This document shows, in pieces, positions 1 through 11,995 of a stretch of DNA of 64,000 nucleotides. The first letter of the stretch is position 1. Every line of letters begins with the position of its first letter. Location of the stretch: contig JNVV01000016.1 in the NCBI GenBank assembly GCA_000733355.1, positions 619,978 through 683,977 of the forward strand. Direction: 5' to 3'. The notes beneath the pieces are model-generated. The model was not told the origin of the DNA and ran no database searches. It saw nothing but the letters and a program-made list of their open reading frames with translations. A program made the position numbers and the translations under genes. The DNA comes from Falciphora oryzae. Lineage: Eukaryota > Ascomycota > Sordariomycetes > Magnaporthales > Magnaporthaceae.

Positions 1-3000
1 ACGACATAGCATTTGTGTCGTGAACAGAGGCATTGTGCATTCACATCTCCGTCTAAGACCGTGGTGGGGACCATTCACGTTGGTGCATCTTGCGGAGTGG
101 GAGTCAAGGCTTGTGGAGCCCCACACGCCCAGAATTGGTCGGCGGCCCCCTGTAGATATCGGTGGCTTGCAGGGATAGACCCCAGCGAAACAACCTTGCA
201 TGCCTGCACGCATCGGATGCTGGGAAGCCCATCTGCCCTCCAAAGGCCAGGCAAATAGCGGGCGGAGTGGCCGTCGTGGCCGTCGTGGCCAACCGGCAGG
301 CAACTGAGGCCTGGAAGCGAGAGACAGGCCAGTCGGCTCGCTGGTGGTTCTGCGCATTGCGTATGCAGATCAGGCTCCCGCTCGCCAAAGAACAGACATG
401 CCATGCGATGTGGGTGCGATGCAACTCCACGGGACCGATCATCTTCGCGAATGTGCATCCATTGCCAGGGCGATCTTCCGCCCCAAGTGCCGAAGCGAGC
501 CATCGCAGAGACAAAAAGACCCGCAGTGGTCAACCGGTCGGGTTTTTCTTCTTTTCTTCTCGCCCTCTTCGCAGCGATTTGCCATCGATGGACCCTCTTT
601 GCGTTCATGACCCAGTTGCCACTGCCATTTTTCGGGATGTGAAGACCGAGGGTGTGGCGGCACGTCCCTTAACTCGGACCCAGACTTGACTTGCTTGACA
701 CATGCTGTCGACTGACCGACACAAGAGGTGGACAGAGCATACCAACCCTCACAGGCAGAGGCTGTCTTGGCAGGCTAGTACCCAGGCGGTGCCCCTGGTC
801 CTAGCAAACGCTTCGGTCAACGCCAATGTGCTATTTTCGTTGCTGCCCGGTTTTTACGCGTCGAATATCAACACCAACGTGCACCAGACCGAGGCCGACT
901 CACCGTCGAACAAATCAGATCCTCTCTCTTTCGCCACAGCCGCACCTAGTGCAGCCATATCTCGTGCAGCTAGCAACGCCTCTTTCGGTGATGCCTGCGC
1001 TCCAGTCCACCCTCCTCGGTCACCCAGCATCACCAAGCACACCAACCTCTTCTTCCCCATCGTCTGCTAGTCAGCACCCACCGACCGACGAAGCAGTTTT
1101 TCCCGACGTGCTAGTGTCGTCCTTCCCCACATTCTCTCAGACTTGGGCCCCGTGCGCGGCCTTGCATGCGTCCCCCACCCTCCCGGCTGGTCTCCCTGCA
1201 CCACGGACTGCCCAAGACGACGCCGCCTTCCTTCGTTTGTCCCCCTCCTTCGCCAACCTCACTCGTATTACCCAATTTTGGTCACTTGTCTATCCGCATG
1301 ACCGGATTTGCCCGAGCCTAAGGTGAATATCCTGAGGGGAAAAAGGCGGAACGACCGGCGCTCGCTTTGATGTCTTTCGCCCCTCCCATCCGTGTTTATC
1401 ACCTCGCACACCACCAAGCCTCCATCGCTTGCTTATTCCTTGATGTCTAGGGCATGGCATGCCTTCGCTGGCCTGACAAGCGCCTCCGTTTAGCCCTGTT
1501 CCCTCCTTGTCTCTCCGTGACTCGTCCTGAGACAAGGAGACCTCGTCTCCACCACTTGTCTGCCCGCCAACCCCCGACACTTCCCGGCCATGATGGAAGA
1601 GGGACGAGGAGCAAACCCACCGGATTAGGCATGTAATGCGTATGCTTCAGAGCCCTCGATACTAGACACTCGCCGTCCTGAGTAGTGGCATGTGTCCACC
1701 CGGCCTTACACAAGATATTCGCCCGGTTTCTTAGCCATTTGGACGGGGAGTTACACAACATCTAGTGATTCATCTCCCACGCTCTCCTGCGCTCAAGCCT
1801 ATCCTAAGTGATATTTCGTACGTATTGAATCCTGTGTGAAAGGGCCTCGGGACTTTTGGCTGCGGAAACCAGATGGCAAGTGGAAAACGAAACAAGCGTA
1901 TCACGTCAGCCAGAAAGGTCCGGGTTGGTGGTAATTAGCTGACATGCAGTCCGAACGTCCCGGATTTTCGGAGCACTACTTTACCCTATATACATAATCA
2001 ATACCTCTCTTTGGACGGCTGCACGGTAATGGTGTGCTAACACTGTCAGGATGCATGACCTGACCGCGGCTGTCAGTGGAAATCAATAGCAGGTGCCTGC
2101 AGGACATCCAAGGGCCTAGATTATCTGGCATGCATGGATGGACCACAGCCCTGGTGGCCGGGCTATCAAAGAAACAGCGGAGCTGCTCAGGAGCGTCTGA
2201 CATCATCGGTCTTACCCGCGAGGTCATCTGAGCAGTCATCTGATAGGGCTAGGCCACAGAGACCCGCCATCTGCAATCAAAGGCTTCTCCTAGGCCGAGC
2301 TTTCCCTCGTTTCCTAGTGGGATCTAAGGACGACGGGCATCTAGGCTAGTCGCTTCTACGATGTAGGTATTGGGCACCAAGCTAGGCGGCACTAGTATTA
2401 CTAAGGCAAGGAGCGATGCTGAGAGTGGGCTGATGGGTCAGGCGGATCTACAACTACACGCGTACCTCTCCTGAAGGCGACCGAAAATGGAAAATTGGCG
2501 CAATCGAGCCGACTGTGGGTGATATTGCGGTAGCTTCGGCATATGTACGCTCACGTTTCATTGGGGGCCAACGGGCAAGCCCTAGACATCGGCGCCGCGT
2601 CTGTCAGACTGGGCCGGCCGGGCGAGGGACCGAGGATTGGGGTCGCGGAGGCAGCCTTTGTGGGGCCGGGCTTTCCGGGCTCTTCCTTTGCTTCCGCCTT
2701 TGCAGAGGCCGGTTATTGTGGCGGGGCGGGAGGGTTACGTGGCCGTGGACAGCCCCGGCACACTCAGCAGGCTCCCTCGTGGAGAGAACGCGCAATCGCT
2801 TGAAAGAAAGGAGGTGCCAAGTGGAACTGCGGACAGGCAGCCGAGTGGCGGAGTGGCAAGACAATAGATGAAGAAAGCAAAGGGTGATCCAAAAGTTGAG
2901 GCCATTTTCTTGCAATTCTCCAGCGCGCGTACGAGTTATATATGCATGCTGGCTTGTTCGAGGTCGCTGGGAACATCCATGAAGGTTGAGCGACATTTTG

Positions 3001-3973
3001 AGGTGAGGCGGTTGGGTGTGAGTGGTTGACTCAAAAAGGCCCAAACTGTCGGGTTGTCGGATCTGGATTGATTCAATGGCGCCAGACAGGACGGCACAGG
3101 CACAGAACGGCAGGGCGGTCAGGCCTGGGCCGGGCCTATAGGCGCTCCACCTTTGGCGGCGGTGAATGAATGTGCAACTCGCTGCATTCGCTGTGCCGCC
3201 TCACTCAGCTGGGCTGGCTAGGTGACCACATAATGAATGCTTGATCTCCATTATTCAATAGGCTGCGAAGACACATATTCGCATCCTTGGCTGACTGGAT
3301 GCTAATGTCGCGTCTTGGCTTCGTCAGGGCAGTGAATGAGGGGACACGACGACAAAGGATTGACACGCGGCGTGCAGGCGACGTTGCTTGTCGGGCTGCG
3401 GCTGATGCCCTGTGCTGTGCTTCATTTATTCAATGAGGTCCAGACCGTTCGACAAAGCCAGGGCAGCACGCCGCCTCTAGCCTCAAGTAGAATCAATCTG
3501 CAGGCACAAAAGCTCCTTTTATCCAGATCAATCTGTTTCTTGCGTCTGCAGCACCACTTTCTCTCGTGCTTGGTTCCACCGCCGGATCGGCGACAGATGG
3601 TCAAATAACTGCCCGAAAATCTTGGCCTGGCACCGTCACACAGCGTCAGCCTGTCGTTGGCCCGCGGCGTCCGACCTCACAGCGATCCAGGGTTGGCCAC
3701 GGCAGCGCAGCCGTCTGGCCAGTTGGGCATGAAACACGGTCTGCCATGCACGAACCCGACAAGAGCGCGAGCGAGTGATCCCTGGCCAGGGACGACTCGA
3801 CCAGACCTGTGAAGCGGACACACGCCTGCGCCTCGACGACGACGGTGGCGGGGCGCCAAACAAACAGACAAATAGGCTGCACACGCCTCTCGGACTGGTG
3901 TGCCGATAGGCATCGCGCTCCTCCTCCCCCAACCTCAACAACCCCAAGCTTCTTTCCGATCGATCGACCGAGC
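1..3973. other. gene-free region
   Basis: No reading frame here has recognisable domains, consistent codon use or a credible intron chain. Several open frames of 120-180 codons exist on both strands, but they overlap each other and are rich in Pro, Arg and Ser, as expected of random GC-rich DNA. The stretch from about 3000 to 3970 is probably the promoter and 5' leader of the gene that starts at 3974. A short GGCCGTCGT-type tandem repeat lies near 270-290. Nothing else stands out. Confidence 0.6.
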
Positions 3974-6261
3974 ATGCCCGGACAGGGGATGCCCGCTGCG
4001 CTGCAGCAAATGACGGCGCCGAGGGTCGAGGCAAGATCGCTCTCGCAGCTCAACTACCTCGCCACAAACCCGCCAAAGTACCCCGTCAATCCCACCGAGG
4101 CAAAGCAGCCGCCCCTCACCCTGTACATCTCGCGGGTACCCGGATCACGAGGTAGGACTCTTCGATTTCCTCGGGCTTCCAGTTATGTCACTAACCAACC
4201 ACCGCAGACGTCATCCTGTCCCCCTTCAAGCCCCAGCTCAAAAACGTCACTGGCGAGGACATCGCCAACTCCTTCTACCTGATCCACCTGGACCTGCCCT
4301 CGGACGAGCTGCACTTGACCCGTTCCCAGGACGCCCATGGTGGCTCGCCCACTTCGCACTACGCTCCTTCTATTACCCCTGGGCACTCACCCATCGCGAG
4401 GAAGCCCTTGCCCGCCTCTGCCAAGCTCTCGGCCCCGGCTCCGGTACCACCGGCTTCCGAAGCGCCGGCTCCGGCTCCGGTCCCCGCTCCGGTCTTCCGG
4501 GCGAACCAGCCAAATGGCCCAGACGCTATGCGCGCCGAGCGGGCTGCCCTCGGCCGTCCGGGCCAGGAGGCAAGGCCCCCAAAGACGGTCTCCTTTGGCG
4601 CAGACCTCTCATATCCAAACCGCTACGGAGACCTCCCTGCCGACCGCCCGGCGCTTCCGCCAAGGCCGAATAGCCAAACAGCAGAGCCAACTCAACAGCC
4701 ACAAGGCCCGACCACAAGGACACCTCTCGGACCAAGGTCGCTCGAGATCCCCCATCAGCCAGCGGTTCCAGAGAAGGACACGTCACGACCCCTGAGCGGC
4801 GGGAAGTTTGACGGCCTCTTGCCCTCTCAGACTCCAGGCGCTGACCACTCTCCGTCTTTTCTGACGCCCGTACCTTCGCCTAAGCCTCCGCCCGCCCAGC
4901 TTGCGCCCGAGCCCAAGCCCCGACCCGACGCGTACAAGTTCCCTTCACCCCCTCGGTCACCCTCACCGGCCAAGCGCGAGCTAGTGCCTTTCACCCTCAC
5001 GATCATCCGCCGTGATCCTGTTACCGGTAACCAGTGGAATGTCGGCAAGGTTTCTTCGTTCCAGCAGCCCGCCGAAGCCCCGGTCTCAGACGACTCTGCC
5101 ACTGACGCCGCCAACGGCCCTACGGTTGCCGAGCTTGCCGGCGTGGCTCCTCCCATCGCCCCCGTGGCTAAGAACTCCGACACCACCCCGCCTACTGTCA
5201 ACATCAGGATCGAGACCTCGGGCTACTCCAAGTTCCGCGGCATGTTTCCTACTCGCGAGAGCCTCGACCTAGGCCGCAATCGCACAGGCTCTGCCTCCTC
5301 CTCCGTCTTCCGCGGGGTCCAAGGCGGAATAGGTGGGAATTCGAGCGCCGACTCGCTGGCCATGGAGTATTTCACCCGCCAGCTGCTCATGGGCTACACC
5401 AAGAGCTGGACCACCAACATCCGCGACCACCTGCGCAACGGCAAGAACCGCAGCAACAGCGGCGCCTCCGAGTACGAGACTGCCGTGGCGGGAGGAGGGA
5501 ACCGGAAGAACCCGACGCCGCCCCTCGAGCGGCCCCCCCGGCCGCCTTTCCACCACCCGCGACCCAGTAGTGCCGGGTCTGCGGGGTCTGGCGCCTCGTT
5601 CACCTCGCCGCACGGGTCGCCCATCATCAGGGGCATGACGGGCCTACAGGCGCTCCAGAAGAACCTCAACAGTCAAATGGGGGGCAGCCAGCACCAGGCA
5701 CACAGCCCCAACGGCAATCCGATAGTGACGGCTCCCGGGCCGGGCCTCCGGCCGCGCGGCTACGTCTTCGCCAGCCCCTGGGACGGGCTGTGCGAGTTCC
5801 GCACCAGCAGCAGCGGGCGCGGCGTGAAGTGCCTGCACTCCCTCGGCGGCTGCGTCGCGGCCGTGGACAGCGGCAATGGTTCCCCCTCTTCGTCCTCGCA
5901 GCCGCCGGCCTCGCTCGTCAGCGAGCTACGCTTCAATCTGCCCAACACGGACCTGTTCCGCGACAAGGGGCTCGAGATCCAGGGCAAGCTGGACCGTCTG
6001 CGGCTCGACGCGCAGCGCAACCTGGCGGGCCACCACCGCGGCAGCCGCAGCGTCGACCACAGCCACCACCACTACGACGACTTCCCAGACCCGTTCGAGA
6101 CCGAGATGGGCCTCGGCCGCGAGCGCGCCGGCGGCGGGAATAGGGGCAAGCGGGCCAAGCTGGGCAAGCTGATCATCCACGACGAGGGCCTCAAGATGCT
6201 GGACCTGGTCGTCGCTGCCAACATGGGCGTCTGGTGGGGGGCTTGGGAGAGGAGCTTCTAA
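3974..6261 (+). CDS. conserved fungal protein of unknown function (743 aa)
   Basis: Two exons, 3974-4151 and 4208-6261, are joined by a 56-nt intron with GTAGGA donor and CGCAG acceptor; joining them keeps the frame (phase 1). The N-terminal 75 residues are compact and look conserved. A long Pro/Ser-rich disordered stretch follows at about 110-320, then a segment beginning near residue 330 with a VPFTLTIIRRDP motif. The C-terminus is hydrophobic (GLKMLDLVVAANMGVWW) and looks like the conserved end of a family I remember only as uncharacterised fungal proteins. No enzyme motif, signal peptide or clear membrane span is visible. The ATG at 3974 was chosen because residues before it, from an in-frame ATG at 3809, look like leader translation. 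It converges on the complex I gene downstream. Confidence 0.75.
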
Positions 6262-6869
6262 GGCCGTTCTTGGGTGGAGGAACTTCCGAGGTTTCTCTGT
6301 TTGTTTTCTTCTCATATGCCTCGCAGGGAAGGGATAAATACGTCTGTATCTCGGCGGGATTTCGAACCTGGATTTTTTGAGCATCGATCGGCGTACGACA
6401 AGTTGGGGCATTGTGGGCGTTTTGCATCTTATCAAGCGTTGTGTTTGCTCTATATCCCTTTTGTTCAACCCTTTAAAAAGCGCTCGGGAGATAGATAGAG
6501 AGTAATGACGGCGAGAGAGAAATGCGTTCAACGTCCTTTTCGAGCATTGCACGCGCATGCATCTGGTTGAACCTGGGTCTGATCTGCATATCTACAAGCT
6601 CGTAGTCCGGGATTCACGGCGGACATCATTTAAACCAGGGTAAACCCCTCCTCTATTATTGGAGAGAAAGAAACCAAGAAGACGCGCGAGAGCCTCGCAG
6701 TGATGCGGTGAACAAAGCAAAATTTGTGGTTAGTATTTACAGCATCTAGAGAAACAACGACGACTAGTGAGGAAACCCGTGGCTTTATCAGCCTCTTCCC
6801 TCAACCCTCATTTTGGAGCCTTGACGAAAACCCACAAAGGCCTTCATACGGGAGTCGCTGCGGCTCATG
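6262..6869. other. convergent intergenic region
   Basis: This is 608 bp between two convergent stop codons. It is AT-richer than its surroundings and should hold the 3' UTRs and poly(A) sites of both genes. No ORF or RNA gene is recognised. Confidence 0.5.
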
Positions 6870-7637
6870 TTATCTGTAGGGGGCATCCGCCCGGATGGCC
6901 GCCGCAAGCTCGGGCTCCCACTTGTCACCATTCGCCAGCAGTTTCTCTGCAGAGCACGGTCAGCAAGAGCGGGCAACAAATATCAGGAAGACAGGACAGT
7001 GGTGATATCACAACATACCCTTGTTGTAAAGCAGCTCCTCGCGGGTCTCGGTGGCGTACTCGGCGTTGGGCGACTCGACGATGGCGTCGACGGGGCACGA
7101 CTCCTGGCAGAAGCCGCAGTAGATGCACTTTGTCATGTCGATGTCGTAGCGGGTGGTGCGGCGGGACCCGTCCATGCGCTCCTCAGCCTCGATCGTGATG
7201 GCCTGGGCGGGGCAGATGGCCTCGCACAGCTTGCAGGCGATGCAGCGCTCCTCGCCCGACGGGTAGCGGCGCAGGGCGTGCTCGCCCCGGAAGCGGGGCG
7301 AGATGGGCCCCTTCTCGAAGGGGTAGTAGATGGTGTAGGGCGGGCGGAAGAACTGCTCGAGCAGCACGTACATGCCACGGAACATCTCGGTGAGCAGGAA
7401 GTACTTGCCCACCCGGTCCATCGTCCCCTGCTTCTCCTGGTCCCACTCGACCGGCGGCGGCAGCCGGAAGCCCTTGGGCGGCGGGCCCGCGGGCGTCGCG
7501 TAGCTTCTGGTGAGCAGCATCGCCGCCGCCAGCGCCGGTGCTGTTCTCCTGCCCGCGGCGGCTCTGAGGAGGAGGGCCTGGCGGGAGACCAGGGCGTTGG
7601 TGCTGGTGGCCACCATTCGCGCGGGTGGCGGAGCCAT
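6870..7637 (-). CDS. NDUFS8: NADH:ubiquinone oxidoreductase 23 kDa (TYKY) iron-sulfur subunit, mitochondrial
   Basis: The exons on the minus strand are 7637-7019 and 6946-6870, with a 72-nt intron (GTATGT...CTGCAG, phase 1), giving 231 aa. The protein carries the two N-terminal iron-sulfur clusters of respiratory complex I (N6a/N6b) in the peripheral arm next to the quinone site. Two classic 8Fe ferredoxin motifs are visible: [12 protein letters not shown] and [12 protein letters not shown]. The N-terminus is rich in Arg and Ala, as expected of a mitochondrial presequence. The second exon restores the family-typical end, including [10 protein letters not shown] and DAPYR. The ATG at 7637 has A at -3 and G at +4; an upstream ATG (7679) and a downstream one (7616) are weaker alternatives. 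It is divergently paired with the mitochondrial acyl carrier protein gene, another complex I component. Confidence 0.93.
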
Positions 7638-8192
7638 TTTTCGATGTGTGGTGGTGCTGGCTGCTCGGCGGCCTGACACCTAGAAAAAGCGAACGCTCGG
7701 GGGGACGTCGGACGAGGTCAGTCAGATTGATGCGGCGCCAATTGGCGGGTGTGGCAGGGGGTTTCTCGAGGCGCCGTCGTTCGGTGGTTTTTGCCTCCTC
7801 CCGGGCGAGGCGATGTTGCTTGACGTGATGGAATTCGGCTCTTTTGGAGGAGCGCTTGCTGTGGCTTTCAGGGACGCACCTCCACTGATTTCGCGGCAAC
7901 ATTACAAAAGCGTTGCTTTGATTGGCCGAAGCTCCATCCCAGAATACCACCACTGTGTCCCTCCATTGCGATCAAGCAAAGCCACAGCCAGCACGTGACT
8001 CGGCTTTGCTCGGCCAGCTCCAAACATTTGCCAATTGGATGGGTCAACGGCCATGAAAATTGCTCGACGCCGCGCCTCTTGACGACGGTATCCAAGCAAG
8101 AACCCACTTGACGTCGACGCTTCCCCCCGTGCTTCCCGGCCACCTTTTTCGGCTCTCTAACCACCCGTTTGAGGCTTCGAACACCAGTCACC
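7638..8192. promoter_or_regulatory. bidirectional promoter of two complex I genes
   Basis: This 555-bp interval separates the start codons of the TYKY subunit (minus) and acyl carrier protein (plus). It holds CCAAT/ATTGG motifs at 7738-7745 (palindromic), 7921-7925 and 8031-8038 (palindromic), and an E-box CACGTG at 7992-7997. CCAAT is the target of the fungal HAP/CBC complex, a known regulator of respiratory genes, and CACGTG is a typical bHLH site. That these sites are used here is inference. Confidence 0.6.
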
Positions 8193-8969
8193 ATGTTCCG
8201 CGCGAACGTCCTGCGATCGACCGCGGCCTCGGTCGCCCGTGTTGCCGCCGCCCGCCCGGCTGTCTCGTCCCCCGCCGCCAGATTAGCTATCCGCAGCGCC
8301 GCCCCCGCCGCGTGGATGCCCAAGACCGCCGCCGCTCCCTGGAGCGCCGTCCGCTGCTACGCCGCCGCCGCCAGCCTGGACAAGGCTACCGTCGAGGGGA
8401 GGATCGTTGCCCTGCTTCAGAACTTTGACAAGGTGCATTGCTCCCTGCCGCCATCCCTGTCCCTAGCATCATTGAGCCCCCGCTCTCGAAATACTATAAT
8501 CTTCGCCCGCTAACTTCTTTTCTTGCAGGTCAACGACCCTCAGGCCGTACGTCATGCTCCATGCATTATTGCCCCCTTGCGCCCCGGGATGTATCCCAGG
8601 AGTCCGTAAATTAACCAGGCCTGCGTTTTATAGATCAAGCCCAACTCTCACTTCGCCAATGATCTGGGCCTGGACAGCCTGGACACCGTTGAGGTTGTCA
8701 TGGCCATCGAGGAGGTAAGGCAAACGGCTAAGGCATTGGGAATATGCAGTCGCACAGACTATCGGAGAACTAACCAGGAATGCAACCACAGGAGTTCAGC
8801 ATTGAGATCCCCGACAAGGACGCCGAGACGATCCACAGCGGTATGGTTTCCTCTCCCGCGCGATGCTCGAATGACCTGAAGATTGCCCCTTGCACACCTA
8901 CTAACCCACCATCCCCTCACAGTTGACAAGGCTGTTGAGTACATCCTGAGCCAGCCCGACGCGCACTAA
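8193..8969 (+). CDS. NDUFAB1: mitochondrial acyl carrier protein / complex I ACP subunit
   Basis: Five exons (8193-8432, 8529-8546, 8634-8714, 8792-8840, 8923-8969) give 144 aa in one frame. The mature domain carries the phosphopantetheine site DLGLDSLD; the Ser there takes the 4'-phosphopantetheine arm. The protein serves mitochondrial type II fatty acid (lipoate) synthesis and is a structural subunit of complex I. The first about 60 residues are rich in Ala and Arg and end near RCYAAAASL, a likely mitochondrial presequence. Exon 2 is only 18 nt (residues VNDPQA). An in-frame ATG at 8169 exists, but 8193 fits better. Confidence 0.95.
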
Positions 8970-9994
8970 ATTATCATGATCTTGATGTGCACGCCTCTTT
9001 ACGACACTTAACTCTCTGTACCATAGACCCAAAATATAAAGGCATATTCTGGAGAACGGTTGTTTGTAAACATCCAACATCCCTCACCACTCAAAAGCGG
9101 GTAGCTCAAAAGCGCTGGACATCGGGAACCAGGTGGTTCTCAGGCGACGGGAGGAGGCTTCCACCCATGCGGACGAGGAAAGGAGCTTTGCTGCTAAACC
9201 TACAGGACCCAAACGGCTAGGCGAATGTCGATGTCTTGTAGTGGCACTCACAGGCCACAAGGAATTATTGTCAGATTTGGCCCGTCGTGAAATAATACGA
9301 CTCTCACACTGCCCGGTTCCCGGTGGGGCACGACAGACCCAGGGGTCTGAAGTCTTGTGCCTGGCTCTTGCCGTGGTCGATTCGAAGGCATCTCCAGCGC
9401 CACGAGGGGCAGCTGCTACCCGATGCTCGCGCGGTCAAACTGCGCCCGTGCTCTCGATCGCGCAAATACTGTCCAATGACGCTGGATCTTTCTACCCGGC
9501 CCAGGGTCATGGGTCACAACTCTGTTCGAGACGACGTGGGCGGTCCTCGCATCGCCGGCTGAAGGCTCCAGCGCCCAAGAAACCCATCGATGCTCTACTG
9601 TTTCGCGACGACTCCATCCTCAATATCCATTTTGCTTGCAGTATTACTGTTCCTTCTATTGATTACTCGCATCTTTTCCCGCCTTCGACATCAGACACGC
9701 CGAACATGGTTTTCGGCTGAGATATCTCTCTCTGCCCCTGAGGTCGTAAAGGGCATGCTGCCCGCAGACTACGACCTAAAGGGGCATACATAGTAAGTCA
9801 GCTATCCATCGGAACAAACGAGCTGCTAGCATCCAGAAGGACTCACCCCATGGAAGAATCCCAGTCGGATATTTTCCCCTGAAATCGCGGCGAACTTGCG
9901 CCACTATCAACCGCCCACGGAATCGACCCTTAGCGGAAAACGCCTCCTGCTTTATCCTCGCCGCCATCCCCGCCTGTAGACTTTACCTACCGTC
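8970..9994. other. intergenic region with one small hydrophobic ORF
   Basis: About 1 kb between the ACP stop and the decayed ferroportin-like gene. A 67-codon ORF at 9590-9793 (+) begins with one strong hydrophobic segment (SILLAVLLFLLLITRIF) followed by basic residues. It resembles a membrane anchor, but I recognise no family. It could be a short gene, an exon of a lost gene or chance. No other feature is seen. Confidence 0.35.
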
Positions 9995-11995
9995 ATGGCC
10001 GGGACACTGGGACTCGGAGAGATCCCCCAACTCACACACTATCGCGAGCCTTCCAACCGGAGCACACTTGCGGATACACAGCGTGTCCGGGCTTCGATCT
10101 ACATCCCCAATGGCTTTGTTGGATGCATATCTGAGACGTCGGGGGACTTGACAAACCTTTGGGGTCTCTGGTAGAAACATGAGTCCCAGCAGTTGCGCGA
10201 GGACCTTCTCTACCCAAAACACATCAAGCTCGGCCTATTGGCACTGCACCTACTCACAGCCGTCAACTGCCGTCTCTACGGAGGCGCCCTTGTTTTCCTC
10301 GTCGGGGTATTCTACTCAACCGACCCAAGCGCCCTGCGTCTGCTGGCATTCTGCAGCCTCGCCCGGGTTTTGACCTATGCCGCGGCGGCAGTAGCCGTCA
10401 GCGATCAAATCGAAAATGGGGCCCACAATCGGAAAGATCTGTTCAAGGCCGTAGTCTGCACGCACCGGATATCTGTGATCTGCTGTGTGGGCGGGCTCGG
10501 GGCCCTCATCGGCGGTGTTGGCACTCAGACGGCCCCGGTCAGTGGGCTGGATCCCGGATGTCAGTCGACAGCCCGTGTTGCGCTTTTCGCTTGGATCATT
10601 GTCTGGAACATTGTCGAGAAGATATCAGCGACCATGAATCTCATCCTGGTCGGCCGAGACTAGAATGTGCAGCTGGCCAGAGGTCCCAAAGGGCCCAGAA
10701 GATGTCAGTGGTATCCCTCTCGCGATGCACAAGACTTGGAGATCAGGCCACTAAACACTACTGCAGTGATGGCCACTCGAATGAACCTAATCGATTACGT
10801 AGCCAGAACGACGGCATCTCTTTCTTTGGCTGCCATGGCGCTTATCCACCGACAGTGGGCTGGCCTCCTCCCCCTAGCTTTGGCCGCGACATCACTGGGC
10901 GTGGAGCTCTGGTTGATAGGTTGGCTATTCAGTAAGCTGGAGCCCGATCTGAGGAGGCCCTTGTCTCTTCCCGAGACCACGCCTACCTTCAATCTCGGGG
11001 TTCACGTGCCGCAAGATGAAGAAGCAGCAGTAAGCCCAGGCCATAGCCTGGAGTGCCCCCTATCTCCTCCCAGTCTGCCTCCATCAACGCCTGACTCGGC
11101 AGGGATTTCGAGAAGGGAGATTGAGGATCTGCACCACCATCGAAAGCTGGCTAGGCTGAGCTTTGGTGGTTGCTTCTCTCGCCTGCTACGGCACTACACA
11201 CCCTCCTACAAGTTCTTCTTCGGCCAACCCGCCGGTTGGGCATCGTTCGCCCTTGCGATTCTCTCTTGCAACCAATATTTCTTCGCGCGCTTCTCCCATC
11301 CCTTGCCGGCCAATCAAGACCCCCACGGCATGATTCGGGCTGCGACGGTCGTCACAGCCTTGGAGATTCCCCTGGGAACCTGGGTCGGCCCCTGGCTTGT
11401 CGAAAAGTTTGGGGCCCAGTGGAATGGGATCGTGGGCTGTTCACTACATGCTCTCACCATTGGACTCGCAGTCAAACTTCCCCCGGTGGGTGTTAAACTT
11501 CCCCTCGAGGCCCTCAGGGCCAACGACGCGCTCACGTGGTTCCGCTTGGGCTTTGGCGTCAGCCGTGCCGGACTCCTCCTATTTGATCTAGCGGTACGAG
11601 ATATAAACCAACGCGTGAGCTCATTACCATACCTCTCTCCCGTCTACCCAGTGAATGTTGGCTAGCTAGCTGGCCTTTATCTCCTATACTAACTTTGCTG
11701 GGACTGGGTCTAGCTGATTAAAGATAGAGATTATGTTTCATTTTCTACGGCAGAGATTGCCATGGCCAGTCTCTTCGAAGCATCAGGGCACTTCCTGTCA
11801 GTCCTAGACTCTTACGAAAAAACACCGTCAGGCTTGTTACTGACTGCGACACTGAGCGCATGTGTCTGCTCGCTTGTTGTGTTCTTCTTCTATGTAATCA
11901 CCCAGGCGGCAAATGTCTGCATATGGCGCAGGAAAGGCAAAGGGGAGGACGTCCCAGATTTGAACGGAGCACATAGGCATCAGCAGAAGCAATGA
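9995..11995 (+). pseudogene. ferroportin-like (SLC40) iron exporter, decayed
   Basis: One reading frame runs through 9995-11614 and, after a 99-nt intron (GTGAGC...TCTAG, 11615-11713), through 11714-11995. It resembles SLC40 iron exporters in order: a first helix near LHLLTAVNCRLYGGALVF; a segment ending in SATMNLILVGRD where ferroportins continue with Trp; ALEIPLGTWVGPWLVEKFG; SRAGLLLFDLAVRDINQR; and a last region STAEIAMASLFE. Two TAG codons interrupt the frame at 10172-10174 and 10661-10663. The second sits exactly where the conserved RDW Trp is expected and is one base from TGG. The first might be hidden by an intron ending near 10192 (CCAGCAG), though its donor would be poor. The frame is otherwise clean, so decay would be recent, unless the stop is a sequencing error. 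Confidence 0.65.

Noticed and set aside
826..1326. 166-codon open frame in the 5' gene-free region
   Set aside because: It is rich in Pro, Ser and Thr with no domain and no good start context, and overlaps several equally open frames.
9133..9720. 195-codon open frame upstream of the ferroportin-like gene
   Set aside because: Low-complexity, no family resemblance. The overlapping 67-codon hydrophobic frame is at least as plausible, and neither is supported.
10602..10663. A 62-63 nt intron hiding the second TAG of the ferroportin-like gene
   Set aside because: It would remove a conserved membrane helix and needs a weak GTCTGG donor.
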